Assembly (NCBI GenBank): GCA_022419385.1
Contig: JAJUBI010000003.1
Span: 2,666,001 to 2,730,000, forward strand
Source: Paraconiothyrium sp. Pb-2020
Lineage: Eukaryota > Ascomycota > Dothideomycetes > Pleosporales > Didymosphaeriaceae
Length of the DNA: 64,000 nucleotides
Direction of reading: 5' to 3'
Part shown: positions 48,116 to 60,342 of the stretch, piece by piece
How positions within the stretch are numbered: the stretch's first letter is position 1
Layout: the number at the start of each line of letters is the position of its first letter
Program-made: the position numbers and the translations under genes
Notes under the pieces: model-generated
Databases searched by the model: none
What the model was told of the DNA's origin: nothing
What the model saw: only the letters and a program-made list of their open reading frames with translations

Positions 48116-49328
48116 ATGGTAACCCTTTCCCGACACAACATTCGTTTTTCAATGCTAATTGTACATAGTCGAAACAATACCTCACACTTCACACACTGTC
48201 TGACGCACATCATTCAGACATCTTCGCCCTCGCACCTACCCCGAATTCAATCCTCTCAGCAAGCGGGTCATCAACGATACACGTCCATGACACCACACAA
48301 GCCGACTTTCCGCTCCTCCAATCTCTTGAAGGTATCCACCCCCTAGGCATCCACCACCTCACTACCGCAAGAGAAGCACGGCGCGCCGCAAGCGTAGGAT
48401 TTGAAGGCAAGGTCAAGATATGGAGCGAAGGTGAAGACGGCGTGTGGAAGGCGGATGGCGAGATCAGTGGTAGGTACGCCTGGGCTTTTACTATACAGTA
48501 TGGCTTCTTGACAGAAACAGCATAGACGCTGAACTTGCTCAGATCGGTTGAAACCGGGTGATGTGTGGGCTATTGCTCTCAGCGCCGACGGCAAGTACCT
48601 TGCGAGCAGCAGCATAAATGGTAAGATCAACGTGTGGAGTCTGGATGACGAGGGCAAGCCGAAGATTCGCGACTATGAGACGAAAGGAAGCTTCGGTTTG
48701 TGTGTTGATCTGGTAGGTCACTCTTGCCTCGAATCCGTGCCTCTTGTTGATAATAGCAATAGAGTCGGGACGGACGCTTCACAGCTTCGGGCCACGAGAG
48801 CGGATCTATATACATTTTCGACAACGACACAGGGCGCCTTACGCATTCTCTTGCCGGACTCGTCAAGCCCGTACGCAGCGTTGCCTTTTCCCCAAACACG
48901 ACACTGCTTGCAGCCGCCGGAGACTCGAGAACCATCGCGTTGTATGATGTTAAGTCTGGCGAGCAGATAGCGAACTTAGCAGGTCATGGTGGCTGGGTGC
49001 TCACGCTCGACTGGAGTGATACGGGCGAGTATTTACTTTCGGGGTATGTAAAGGCTCCTTAGGCATCTTACAACTGATCAAACCTCCATGGAAAGCTCTT
49101 TGAAGCCCTCCACCCACAGAACAGCCACTTGCTAACATATGTCCCAGATCTCACGATGGAAAAGCCAAGATATGGCGCATCGAGACACGTCAGTGTGTCG
49201 CCACTCACTCACACGGGGACAAACCGCTGTGGACGGCGAAGTGGCTGCCGAAGAGCACGCGGAGCGAGATGTTTGCGCTGGGAGGTGGAAATAACGCCAT
49301 CAGCTTCTACAGGGAGGCAGCAGGTTGA
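48116..49328 (+). CDS. SKI8: Ski8-like WD40 protein
   Basis: Subunit of the Ski2-Ski3-Ski8 complex that feeds mRNA to the cytoplasmic exosome; in several fungi it also aids meiotic break formation. Exons 48,116-48,118, 48,169-48,469, 48,543-48,712, 48,763-49,043 and 49,148-49,328 give 311 residues. Exon 1 holds only the ATG; after a 50-bp intron the protein runs SKQYLTLHTLSDAHHSDIF, the usual fungal Ski8 start. An in-frame stop precedes tcgaaacaa in the unspliced sequence, so splicing is needed. Further motifs: SSTIHVHDTT, VWAIALSADGKYLASSS, GRFTASGHESGSIYIFD, VRSVAFSPN, LLAAAGDSRTIALYD, GGWVLTLDWSDTGEYLLSGS, DGKAKIWRIETRQC. Confidence 0.93.
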
Positions 49329-51432
49329 ATGGAAACATGCTGATGTTTGGGCGACGATCTGCCGGAAACTTCTTCGGTTCTGGAATGGACGATCTGGGCA
49401 CGCTGCTGTGCCTCACAATGGATGGCACATGAATCACAGCACATGATTAGCTCCCCTCTGGTGGCAGTGGCTAGGGGCTGGAGAGATCGTCTTCCTACAG
49501 GGCAGTTTCAGAAGTGGAAATAAACTGCGCGGGTGAGGGAATCGCCTCGAAAGAGCAGTCAACCTCAATACCCTTATTACGTTATAGAACTAAAATTGTA
49601 TGAAAATATCCTATATATCATCTCTTCCTACTCTACGTATATGCTGAGAAAGCTTCCGTCCTTCGTTGAATGTTGCAAAAGTACCTGGATTCTGTTAGTT
49701 GTTTTCATACCAAACCACATGAGGCAAACCCAAATAACAAAAGCAAAGTACACAGAGTATAAGTAGGGTCCTCAATCAATAATAAATCATCATCTGATTC
49801 TTTCTCACGATTCCAGCCAAGAGATACTGCCGTACCATGGCCCTTGAGTAACTTTGAAACTATATCCGTAGTTATATCAGTCTGATATCTCAACTCTTAC
49901 ACTTCTGCCTTCTTAGCAGTGCCATTTCTGCCAACAGAGTCGGTGTGACCTAACGAAGCCGAAGACGCGTCATACGTCGTCTATTTATGTACATTGGCAT
50001 ATGTGACCTGATAGACTTTCCATTTACAAATCCTACCTGCAGAGGATCAATTCGGGAGACTTCGGTGTGAGGAGCGACTGTAGGGGTTGGAGACATGTAG
50101 GGCCTCGAGGCAAGAACTTAAAGTTTAATTATCATAGGGTCGATGGGCAAACAAGTCTCATAGACTTCATCATCAAGAGGCCTATAACGTGAAGCTGAGG
50201 ATGTCTCTGCTAGTGGAACTAATGTATCCTCAGGCCCCAACCTCACCACCCCTGTGCATCGGACACAGATGCGACTTCTGGCTTTCCGCAACTCTCAGCG
50301 TTCGCGAAACCCCTGTTTACGGAGATTTTGGACCTATCGCGTAGTAGCTACGCTGCTCCGACCCAACGTCCACATGCTCAAACGTGGATCTTTAACACTA
50401 ATGCATTGGTTGTATTGATTCGTTGACACGAAGGAAGGAATTAGCCTGAGGAAGAGTTCGATGCGAGTGACCGAAGACAGGGGCATCGTGAAGACTAAAC
50501 TCGGGTATTCAATAGCAACGAACCAAAGTCTGTTACTATACCCTCCACCAGGTCATGTCCCAATGACAAGACCGTCACATCATGGTGGCTTTACATTGAT
50601 TCTGTGTGCTTATGTATGTTACGGTGGAGGTGAAAACTTGATCTCTGGAGGAAGATGAACGTGAAAGGCCTCTTGGGGTATTATAGATCACTATGGCCCA
50701 GGATTTGCTGGTAGCAATAACACAGAAGTAGGGGAGATGCCTGCCCGTTAACTCAATCTCATATGCTTGGTTGGTGTCTTACGGTATCCCAACGTCCTGT
50801 CTCGTATTGCGGCTCTGCTGAGACAATGGTTTGCAATGATTGGCTGCCTTTGTGCTGCATGGCGGTGTTGTCGATTAAGCTGCAAGCACTTGCTATTCGT
50901 CAAGGCAGAAGTGAATGAAGTGTCTCATAGATAAGAACAAATGTAAGGATGATGACCCCAATCACACATGAAGCATTTCTATCCATATACTATGACGGAA
51001 GAGTTGCCGTCGCACGTCGCGAAGCGGTGGAGAACGACCGGCCCGAAAGCGGCTAGCTCGTCGCGTTGTCGAGCCGAGCGCTGCAGCTTCTCAGAAGGCA
51101 GCCCACCTTGTCGCCCTCGTCCACCGCGCGCAAAGTTTTGACACAACAATATCCGGGACCTTCGAGCTTTATTGTCACCTCCCTCACTGCCGAGCGCCTC
51201 AAGCTAGACACTGTGCCCACTGACGCCGCTTGCACCAGCCGCCGCCGCACCACCTTGCCCCACCATCGTCTTTGCACCTCTAGACAAGGCACCCGACCGC
51301 GTCCCTCATCGCCGACCCCTCGCCGGTACCTCAACCCTCCTCTTCATACGCATACAGCTGTTCTCAGCCGCTGCAGAGAGGGAGGACACCACCTTGAAAG
51401 CTGTCTGGGAGCTTGTCCCGCGCGCAGCCAAA
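49329..51432. other. Intergenic upstream of CRM1, no supported gene
   Basis: 2.1 kb. 49,560-49,900 is somewhat AT-rich. Otherwise ordinary sequence with no frame above 100 codons until 51,066-51,488, which overlaps the CRM1 leader and is motif-free. The last 300 bp before the ATG are rich in C and CT tracts, as fungal leaders often are. Confidence 0.55.
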
Positions 51433-54400
51433 ATGTCTGCGTACGTACCTTGGGTCTACAACTGCACAAACAAATACATCATACATAGTCGAGATTCTCG
51501 TGTCCGTTATAGTTTGCTGACAAAGTCACACAGCACCATCCCCGAGCTCGACGCTACCGTGCGTTCGTTCTACGAGGGCCGCGGAGAGACGCAGAAGCAG
51601 GCGCAAGCAACGCTCAATCAGGTAGGCAGCACACGTCTGCTTTGGTGTTGAAATACTGACCGTTCTTAGTTCAAAGAGAACCCGGACTCATGGCTCTTAG
51701 TCGACCAGATCCTTTCCGAGGCGCAATATCCGCAGACCAAGTGTAAGTATGCCTCTGCGTGGAAAGCTGGACACGGCGCTAACACCCGCAGACTTGGGAT
51801 TGCAAGTGCTCGACAATGTGATCATGACACGGTGGAAGGTTTTGCCGCGCGACCAATGTCAAGGCGAGTCTGTTGGGTAGCTGCTCTGGTCTTTAGCTGA
51901 TACATTATAGGCATTCGCAACTTCGTCGTCAACTTCATCATTTCACTATCGAATAATGAGGACAGGACCCAGATCGACCGCACCCTCCTCAACAAGCTGA
52001 ATCTCGTCCTTGTATCAATTTTGAAGCAAGAATGGCCCCACAATTGGCCCACGTTCATAAACGAAATCATCTCGGCGTGCCACAGCAGTCTCCCCATTTG
52101 CGAGAACAACATGGCAATTCTCCGATTACTCTCAGAAGAAGTGTTTGATTACTCGGAGGACCAGATGACATCCCAGAAGCGAAGGGAGCTCAAACAGAGC
52201 ATGTGCGATGAATTTACATCGATTTACCAGCTTTGCTCAGAGGTCCTGCGGACGGCCACTGAGGCGTCCCTCATCAAAGCCACCCTTGAAACACTCCTTC
52301 GCTTTCTCAACTGGATTCCTCTAGGCTACATCTTCGAGACCCCTCCAAGTGGTGCCAGCTTGATCGAGACGCTGCGAAGCCGGTTCCTCGACGTGCCTGA
52401 TTTTCGCAACATCACTTTGAAGTGTCTGACCGAGATCGCCGGCCTACACACCGAGCCCGCTTACGATGACAAGCTTGTACAGATGTTTACCGAGACATTG
52501 ACCGCCATCGCAAAGATCATCCCACTCACATTAGATCTCAAGAGCACGTATGCACAGAGCAACGGCAGAGACCAGGAGTTTGTACAGAATCTTGCTTTGT
52601 TTTTGACCAACTTCTTCACCATGCATTTGAACGTCATCGAAAATCTCATGAACCGCGATTTCCTTACGCACGGCCATTTCTATCTTATTCGCATCAGCCA
52701 GATCGACGACCGTGAAATCTTCAAGATTTGCTTAGAATACTGGACCAAGCTCGTGTCAGAGCTATATGACGAGATGCAGGCTCTGCCCATCACCGATGTA
52801 AACCCTCTCCTGAACATGGGGATCACAGCCACAAATGGCGGTGCACGGGATCCCGCCATGCTGGCAAACTACCCATTACGCAAACACAAGTACGCTGAGA
52901 TCTTGTCCAACCTGCGTACCGTCATGATCGAGAAAATGGTTCGTCCTGAAGAAGTGCTCATTGTCGAGAATGACGAGGGTGAAATCGTCCGCGAGTTCGT
53001 CAAGGAGAGCGACACCATCCAATTGTACAAATCGACGCGCGAGTGTCTCGTCTTTTTGACGCATCTCGATGTTAACGACACCGAGCAAATCATGTCTGAG
53101 AAACTAGCACGCCAAGTAGATGGAACCGAATGGTCCTGGGCCAACTGCAATACTCTATGTTGGGCTATCGGTTCGATATCCGGTGCCATGAATGAGGAAA
53201 CGGAGAAGCGATTCCTCGTTACTGTTATCAAGGATCTCCTAGGCCTCACCGAAATGAAACGCGGCAAAGACAACAAGGCCGTCGTCGCGAGTAACATTAT
53301 GTATATCGTCGGACAATATCCGCGTTTCCTGAAGGCCCACTGGAAGTTCCTCAAGACAGTCGTCAATAAGTTGTTTGAGTTTATGCATGAAACCCATGAG
53401 GGTGTACAAGACATGGCTTGCGACACGTTTATCAAGATCGCCAACAAGTGCCGAAGACATTTTGTTGCACTTCAACCCGGAGAGACGGAACCCTTCATCG
53501 ACGAAATCGTTAGAAACCTTCGCAAGATCACAGGGGATCTGTCACCACAGCAAGTGCACACTTTCTACGAGGCATGCGGTTACATGATTAGCGCTCAAGG
53601 CCAGAAGAGTATGCAGGAGCGGCTCATTCACGATCTGATGGCGCTGCCCAACGCAGCATGGGACCAAATTATCGCACAGGCAAACCAGGACCCTACCTCT
53701 CTACAAGATGGCGAGGTCATCAAGATTGTCGGTAACATCATGAAGACCAATGTGGCGGCCTGCAGTTCGATAGGCTCCTACTTCTATCCGCAGATTGGCC
53801 GTATTTACTTTGATATGCTCACTATGTACCGCGCAAGCTCATCCCTCATTGATGAAGCTGTTAAACGCGAAGGTCAGTATCGAGTATTCATGTCAAATGT
53901 ATTATTGCTAACGATAGCTAGGCAATATCGCGACTAAGATGCCGAGGGTTCGAGGGCTACGGACAATCAAGAAGGAAATTCTGAAGCTGATCAATACCTA
54001 CGTTGAGAAGGCGGATGATTTGGAAATGATCCATAACAACCTCGTACCAAAACTTCTCGAGGCCGTGCTTCTGGATTATAGGGACAACGTTCCCGATGCT
54101 CGCGAAGCTGAAGTCCTCAATGTTATGACGACGATCATTAACAAGCTACATGTACGTTGGCGACCTAATCTGAGCAAACACATGGTGCAACATATGGTTC
54201 GCTTCGCTCAAAGAGCTCCGAATAACTGCTGACCACTATACAGAGCTTGATGGAAGATCAGATCATCAACATCATGGACGCCGTGTTTGAATGCACCCTC
54301 GATATGATCAACAAGGACTTCTCGGAGTACCCCGAACACCGAGTGGAATTCTTCAAGCTTTTGAGGACGATCAACCTTCGCTGCTTCCCAGCTCTCCTAC

Positions 54401-55080
54401 GCCTAGATGCCCGGTCATTTAAATTCGTCATCGACTCCTGTATGTGGGCAAGCAAGCACGACAACCGCGAAGTTGAGAGCGCAGGTCTATCAATGTGCTT
54501 CGAACTCATCTCAAACATGTCCGAGACCGATGCCCAGACGCGTAATGCCTTTTTCCAACAGTTCTTCTCGACTATCCTCCAAGATGTGTTCTTTGTCCTC
54601 ACCGATAACGACCACAAGGCGGGGTTTAAGTCGCAATCTATGCTTCTCGCGAAGATGTTCTGGTTGGTAGAGTCAGGCAAGCTGGATGGTCCAATCTATA
54701 CTCCGGAGCTGGCAGCAGCGGGCACCTCGAACCATGAATTTTTGCGAAATTTTGTCGGCAACCTACTCTCGACCGCCTTCCCCAACCTCCAGACGTATGT
54801 ATCACTCTGTCATGTCAACGAACGCTAAACTGATTTGCGCAGGGCCCAAATCGCATCTTTCATCGACGGTCTCTTCGCTACCAACTCGGATCTTGGGCGG
54901 TTCAAGACCATCCTGCGAGACTTCCTGATTTCACTCAAGGAGTTCTCAGGTGACAACGCCGAGCTATTTACCGAAGAGAAAGAGGCTGCGGCGGCCAAGG
55001 CGAAGGAGGAGGAGCGGCAGCGGGCGATGAAGGTCGGCGGTCTGCTGAAGCCTTCGGACATGGAGGACGACGAGTTGTGA
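51433..55080 (+). CDS. CRM1: Exportin-1 (Crm1), nuclear export receptor
   Basis: Karyopherin-beta that carries leucine-rich NES cargoes out of the nucleus with Ran-GTP. Exons 51,433-51,440, 51,534-51,621, 51,670-51,742, 51,792-51,863, 51,911-53,872, 53,922-54,151, 54,244-54,794 and 54,843-55,080 give 1,073 residues, the family's normal length. Blocks: NPDSWLLVDQIL, IMTRWKVLPRDQCQGIRNFV, LKQEWPHNWPTFI, ENNMAILRLLSEEVFDYSED, LGYIFET, VIKDLLGLTEMKRGKDNKA, ASNIMYIVGQYPRFLKAHWK, FEFMHETHEGVQDMACDTFI, PRVRGLRTIKKEILKLI. In the NES groove the residue equal to human Cys528 is Thr (residue 527). Intron 4 (51,864-51,910) has a GC donor (gcgagt), needed to give CQGIRN. Confidence 0.97.
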
Positions 55081-56148
55081 CTTGACGAAGACATACACCC
55101 ACACACGGCAACGCGCACCCCGTTCGATAGCGCCGACGCAAGTTCCACGGCAACCGGGACCAAGGAGTCAGACGGACTCGATGGATGGAATGTATACGGG
55201 CTATGATTGGGGAGCGATTGTGGAATTTCGGGCGGTGGTAGATGGTTGCATGCGCCCCTGGGAGGGCGTCCGTTTTGACGCGAGGTTTCTTTCGACGGCA
55301 GGGCATTTGGGCTACAGAGGATGTTCAACTGCGTATCTATACCCACAGATCCCTTGGAGGCGTTCTGACTGGGGCTTGCGTAGTCAAAAAACTAGGGAGG
55401 ACGTTGCAAGCCTCGCCATGATGTCCTAGGCACAATCGATGCATTGTACGGAGCAGTACCCAGCGAGCTTGCTTTTGCGGTGAATGCACGGCGGCATGAC
55501 GCGGTGCGGTGTATTGAAGGAACATGTCGTAGGCGGTGCACGTGGGGACGCGCTCAGGGTTACATAAGCGGGCTAGCCTCGGCCCGGGCGGCGGAAGCGC
55601 GCCTTCTGGCCACCCTCGCGGCGGTGCTGAGAGCGTGCGCGGTTGCGGGGCTGCGATTGGTCTGCGGCAACCTCAGTGTGAAGGTCGAATCCAGCACGAC
55701 GCTCCCCCCAGCAAGACATCTGCACCGTCTCGTGGCCCGCTGAGAACGAGTGCCGCAGTTCCACGCAGATGGCGGCCCCTCGTTAGCACCTGCCACAGCT
55801 GCTAGTTCTGCGTGCGACCCAAGCCCGCGCAAATCTGTGCCTGGAATGATCGAAGCATCCGCGTCCATCATCGCAACCGCTGTAGGTTCACCTTTCTGCG
55901 CTCCCGCCCTACACTACCCCGACGCACGTCCTCGGCATCTGGGAGAGCCTCACCAACTCTTGTTTTTCCTTGTGCAGCCGTTCCCTGCCCTATAGGGTCC
56001 TGCTGACGAGCACCACCTGTCAAAGCCCGGTCTGTATGGTTAGATCCACACGTCTGCTGGCCGGAGGTTTCTCGCTTGCGCACCATCAGTCCGCTGCCGT
56101 CAAGGCCCGTACGACTGTTGTGCCTCTTTCTTTCCTGCTGTCACCACC
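55081..56148. other. CRM1 3' / PHO81 5' region, no supported gene
   Basis: About 1.07 kb of GC-rich to ordinary sequence with many overlapping open frames of 60-115 codons, none with motifs. The last 200 bp before the PHO81 start are pyrimidine-rich (cctctttctttcctgc). It contains the CACGTGGGG box listed separately. Confidence 0.55.
55539..55547 (+). promoter_or_regulatory. Candidate Pho4/NUC-1 box (CACGTGGGG)
   Basis: CACGTG followed by GGG is the high-affinity site of yeast Pho4; the Neurospora orthologue NUC-1 also binds CACGTG. It lies about 600 bp upstream of the PHO81/NUC-2 start, a gene of the same pathway. CACGTG alone occurs several times in the window, so this is suggestive only. 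Confidence 0.35.
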
Positions 56149-59100
56149 ATGTATGTCTCAGTCCAATGGACCACCGTCCCCTCCCCGGTGTGGTTTGGAG
56201 GAAGTCTGCATCGTCGACCAGCCTAGCTACCAAAGATGAACCCACCGACTCACCGCGCTTTTCTAGGAAATTCGGGAAGCACATACAAAAGCGGCAGCTG
56301 GAGATTCCAGAATATGCCGCTAGCTTTGTCGACTACAAGGCCCTCAAGAAGGTACCGTTGTACCACCGCAAATATGCACCACCGACTGACACCTTCCAGC
56401 TCATCAAGAAGCTGAGCACAACCCCAGTGATACCTGCCCAAGGAGAGCACCATGGGCTCGAAACATTCGACCCGCAGACCTCTCTGCAGGCCAACAAGGC
56501 CACCTTCTTCTTCCGAGTGGTGAGCTCTTAGAAGTAATGACTCTTACCACAATGCGCTCATGTACTATTCAGGAACGTGAACTAGAGAAGGTCAATACCT
56601 TCTATCTCCAAAAAGAAGCCGAGGTACTATTGATGTCTGCTATACCGTGCCTATGACTTACGCCATTCCAGCTGCGTCTTCGCTTGACCACGCTTCTCGA
56701 CAAGAAGAGAGTGATGCAGCAGCACCCACAGTCGGTCTCCAAGTCATCATCCAGATATGTCGCACTTGAAGAAGGCCTAAAACAGTTTAGCATGGACTTG
56801 AATAAGCTCGAGGTGATTGGCTTTTGCGACTACGCGTGGGTGACGCTAACCATAGCTAGCAATTTGTCGACGTGAACGGAACCGCGTTCTCCAAAATACT
56901 GAAGAAGGTTCGTGACCTTACACACCGTTGCCGTCAAGTGTTCTGACATACATTAGTGGGACAAAACATCCAAGGTCGGATACCACACGGGAATAGCGCG
57001 ACGCTGGCTGACATACACGCCAGTCCCGAGAAAAGCAACTCTATCTGTCGCGGGCAGTCGATGTCCAACCGTGTTTCAATCGCGACGTCATCAGCAACCT
57101 ATCGGATCAAGCTACTCAAGCGCTTCTCGACTTCTCCGGGTGGTCTGAAGGCGAGGGCATGCAAGCGCCGCAAGAGCCCACGCAGTCAAGAGTCTTTGAA
57201 CCATCGGTCGAAGCCAACCTCCAGCTGGACAATCAAATAATCCAAGCCATCAATACCGCCAACACTATTCAAATTGACGACTGCCTCTCTCGATTACAGA
57301 AGCTCAGCGACGCATCGGAACGCATCACCCGTGCTTTCCTCAGCACTGTTGAATTTGCACCAGAGTCCGCTTTGAAGTCACTACTAGACACCAACCTGGT
57401 GAAGCTTCAACAAGAAGATGAAATTAATGAACGAAACTGCCTTCACAAGGCTGCTATCCGTGGAAGACAAGAGGTGTTGAGATTAGGACTCAATGGTGGT
57501 GTCGACCCACACGCGACGGACGTCTACGGCCGAATACCCTTACACTATGCCGCAATGCATGGTCGCGTCGATCTGCTTCAGGAGCTCATCGACGCTGCCA
57601 TTGATACTGTCAACTTTCGAGACCAGGACAGCTTCACGCCGCTTATTCATGCAATCGTGCATTCTCAACTTGAGTGCGTTCAGATAATTCTAGCAAGCGG
57701 TGCTCACCTTACTCGTCTCGGCCCTGCGGAGCACATTCCTCTTAACCTTGCTTGCCAATGGGGCTCGATGGAGATCGTCGAACTTCTTCTCCAGCGCAAT
57801 GCAGAGATGCTCCCGGATGCAGAAGGGCTTTACCCTGCCCATCTCGTTGCACGTTCAGGGAAAACTCCGCAGATGCTCATGCTACTAAAAAAATATGGCG
57901 CCGACCTGGATCAGCCGGACAAACTTTACCAATGGACACCTCTATTCCACGCTGCTAGCGAAGGACATGTCGAGTGCTTGAAGACCCTCCTTCAGTGTCA
58001 AGTGGACGTAGATGTTGTGGACGAAAAGGGCTTGTCAGCCCTGTATTACGCGAGCTGGGAAGGTCATTTGGAGTGCATCAAGCTGTTGGCTTCTGTCGGA
58101 AGCGGAGTTGGCTTGAGGGTCCAGCGAGGACTATCTCCTCAACTCGCAACACCAACCGCCTCCGGTACCGCACCAGGCCCGATGGACACAGAGAATGATG
58201 CAGAAGGGATTCCAGAATTCATCCTACCGCCACCGATCATACCCTTCAGACGATACGGCCACAATTTCTTGGATACGAAAACATTCGTGGTCATCAGCTT
58301 CGAAAGGCTGGGCAAGGACGCAATACGATTCTACGACGAGACGAAATATCCAGCAGCGAGGCTCACGATATCGTCTAAAAGTTCCGATCTCATTCCCCGA
58401 AACGTTCTGCTTCCTGTTCAGGACGAGTTCAAAATCATCTCCTTCCAGATCGAGAACATCTCGTCGTTCTCGATAGATTTCGATGTGTATCCCACTATCG
58501 GTTCCAAGGTGATTGCTCGCGGCGTTGCATCATCAAAAGTTTTCACGAATCCAGGAAAAAGCACTGGTCAATGGCATTTGGAGCTTTTCGATCCCAGGTT
58601 AAGAGCGATTGGTCGGATATCGTTTGATTATCAGGTCGTGAAGCCCTTCCACGGAATCCCGCTCGAAATAACACATTTTGCCACCTATTGGAAGGCAACA
58701 AGTCAATTAGATTCGCAACCTCACACGCTCATCACCGGATCCAGCTTATCAGGAGAATACGTTAGATTACTTGTGCAGCTTACCGGCGATGGAGTTCCTG
58801 TTCTGTTCCCTCGCTGGAAGATCAGCCATGAAGGCTTAGACGTCCCAGTCAACATACTAACCTACGCACAATTTGCTGCTATCGGGGCGAGGCAGAATCC
58901 GGCAGCCGCAGCACAACTAGCTAGTCTTCAGAGCGCAACCTCCGGCGATATCCCTGCAATTCAACAAGTTCTCGCTTCGTCATTCACGACGCTCAAAGAT
59001 GCTTTGGCCGTGCTGCCGGCACATATACATGTCGAGCTGCATGTTCTGTTCCCATCGCGAGCGGAAGAGGACCATCTCAGGCTGGGGCCCACGGACGACA

Positions 59101-59725
59101 TGAATGATTTTGCGGATAAGATTCTCTTGGTCGTGTTCGAGCACGCTAGAATTTTGAGAGAGCAGGGCGCGGGAGAAATCGATGGAACTCTACGTAGCAT
59201 CGTATTCAGCTCGTTCAATCAGGATATCTGCACGGTCATCAACTGGAAGCAGCCAAATTGTCGGTAACAGTATGAACCTAGACCTTGGACTTTGCTGACT
59301 TCGGAATTAGACCCTGTAATGCTCTGCAATCAACTCGGTGCCAATAGCTCAGATATGACGGACTCGCACACCGTGGGAAGCAGTGGGCGCACGCAGATCT
59401 CCGTGAAAGAGGCTGTTCAGATTGCCCGCGACAACAACTTCATGGGTCTGATCTGCAGCTCTCGTCTGCTGGTACGTTCTTACTTGGGTACTCTATCATC
59501 ATCAACCGTAAGCTAACAATGAAGGGTCTGGCACCTGCCATTATCGAATCAATAAAAACGGCCGGCCTTGTCCTAGTCACCGATGTCTCGCACAACACCG
59601 CTAAAGAGCGCACCGAAGCAAGCCTTGGAGTCGCCCGGCCGATCGGCGATTTCATGCCGAAGGGGGTCGATGGAATTCTGAAAGGCAATGGCGTGCTGAG
59701 GTTCAACGAGAGTATTGACATGTAG
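56149..59725 (+). CDS. PHO81: PHO81/NUC-2-type phosphate sensor (SPX-ankyrin-GDPD)
   Basis: Inhibitor of the Pho80-Pho85 (PREG-PGOV) kinase in phosphate starvation signalling. Proposed exons: 56,149-56,150, 56,267-56,351, 56,400-56,520, 56,574-56,623, 56,672-56,812, 56,860-56,907, 56,957-56,974, 57,024-59,259, 59,311-59,471 and 59,525-59,725; 1,020 residues in frame. SPX domain at the N terminus: KFGKHIQKRQLEIPEYAASF, VDYKALKKLIKKLSTTP, KATFFFRVERELEKVNTFYL, LDKKRV, RYVALEEGLKQF. Ankyrin repeats at about 290-510 (NCLHKAAIRGR, GRIPLHYAAMHGRVDLL, WTPLFHAASEGHVECLKTLL). Degenerate GDPD region in the C-terminal third, ending VDGILKGNGVLRFNESIDM. In this model the ATG is split AT/G by a 116-bp intron. 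The exon at 56,957 is 18 nt. Confidence 0.93.
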
Positions 59726-60342
59726 GACGTTCGACGCTACTTGGAGATACTGTGACGCGTAGGGGCAAGGGGACACGAGACTAGGGATACACGGTATGGT
59801 ATCTAGAATTCTTGGTGGGAAAAGTGGCATATGGGTGTTAAAAGTTTCTATACTTGAGCTGGGTGGCAATCTGAGGGGTTATGCAAAGGGTGGAGCATGA
59901 TCACGGTCTCGGCTTAACATAGATTCTGGGTGGCTGTCTGGCTTCACTGTAGAATGGCTTGCGCTCCTGGTATGCGATTATCAATCTATGCTGGAGGCAT
60001 ACTCGGAGTTTATAATCGATAGACTTACTACGTGTGATTAATATATACACTATGCTAGGGACTTTTCGTGTAAAATTGCATTAGATACGTTGCTATATGC
60101 ATGTGCCTTTCGCGCAACCGTCTATCGCCCAACACCTTGGGTATGACGTGCATATCAAAATCGACAGGGATGCGGCGCGGTTTCCGCCTGGCTTCGGCGC
60201 TAATGGTTTGCCTCAACGCGAAAAGTCTCGAACCACTTGCAGGCCGCTGAACCGCAACTGTCCGCTTACCTTGATATCGGCATGCAATGTCGCGCTGATA
60301 GGGCAGAACACTTGACGTTTTCTCACCGACTATGCGCCCACG
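59726..60342. other. Intergenic PHO81 / ABC1-kinase gene, no supported gene
   Basis: About 600 bp between two same-strand genes. An AT-rich patch (59,990-60,080) with ttaatatatacac probably belongs to the PHO81 3' end or the next promoter. No RNA gene or repeat is seen. Confidence 0.55.

Noticed and set aside
56166..56266. PHO81 starting at an upstream in-frame ATG without an intron
   Set aside because: SPX domains begin at the protein N terminus with MKFGK; the extension is not conserved and donor/acceptor signals give exactly that start. Kept as the alternative model.
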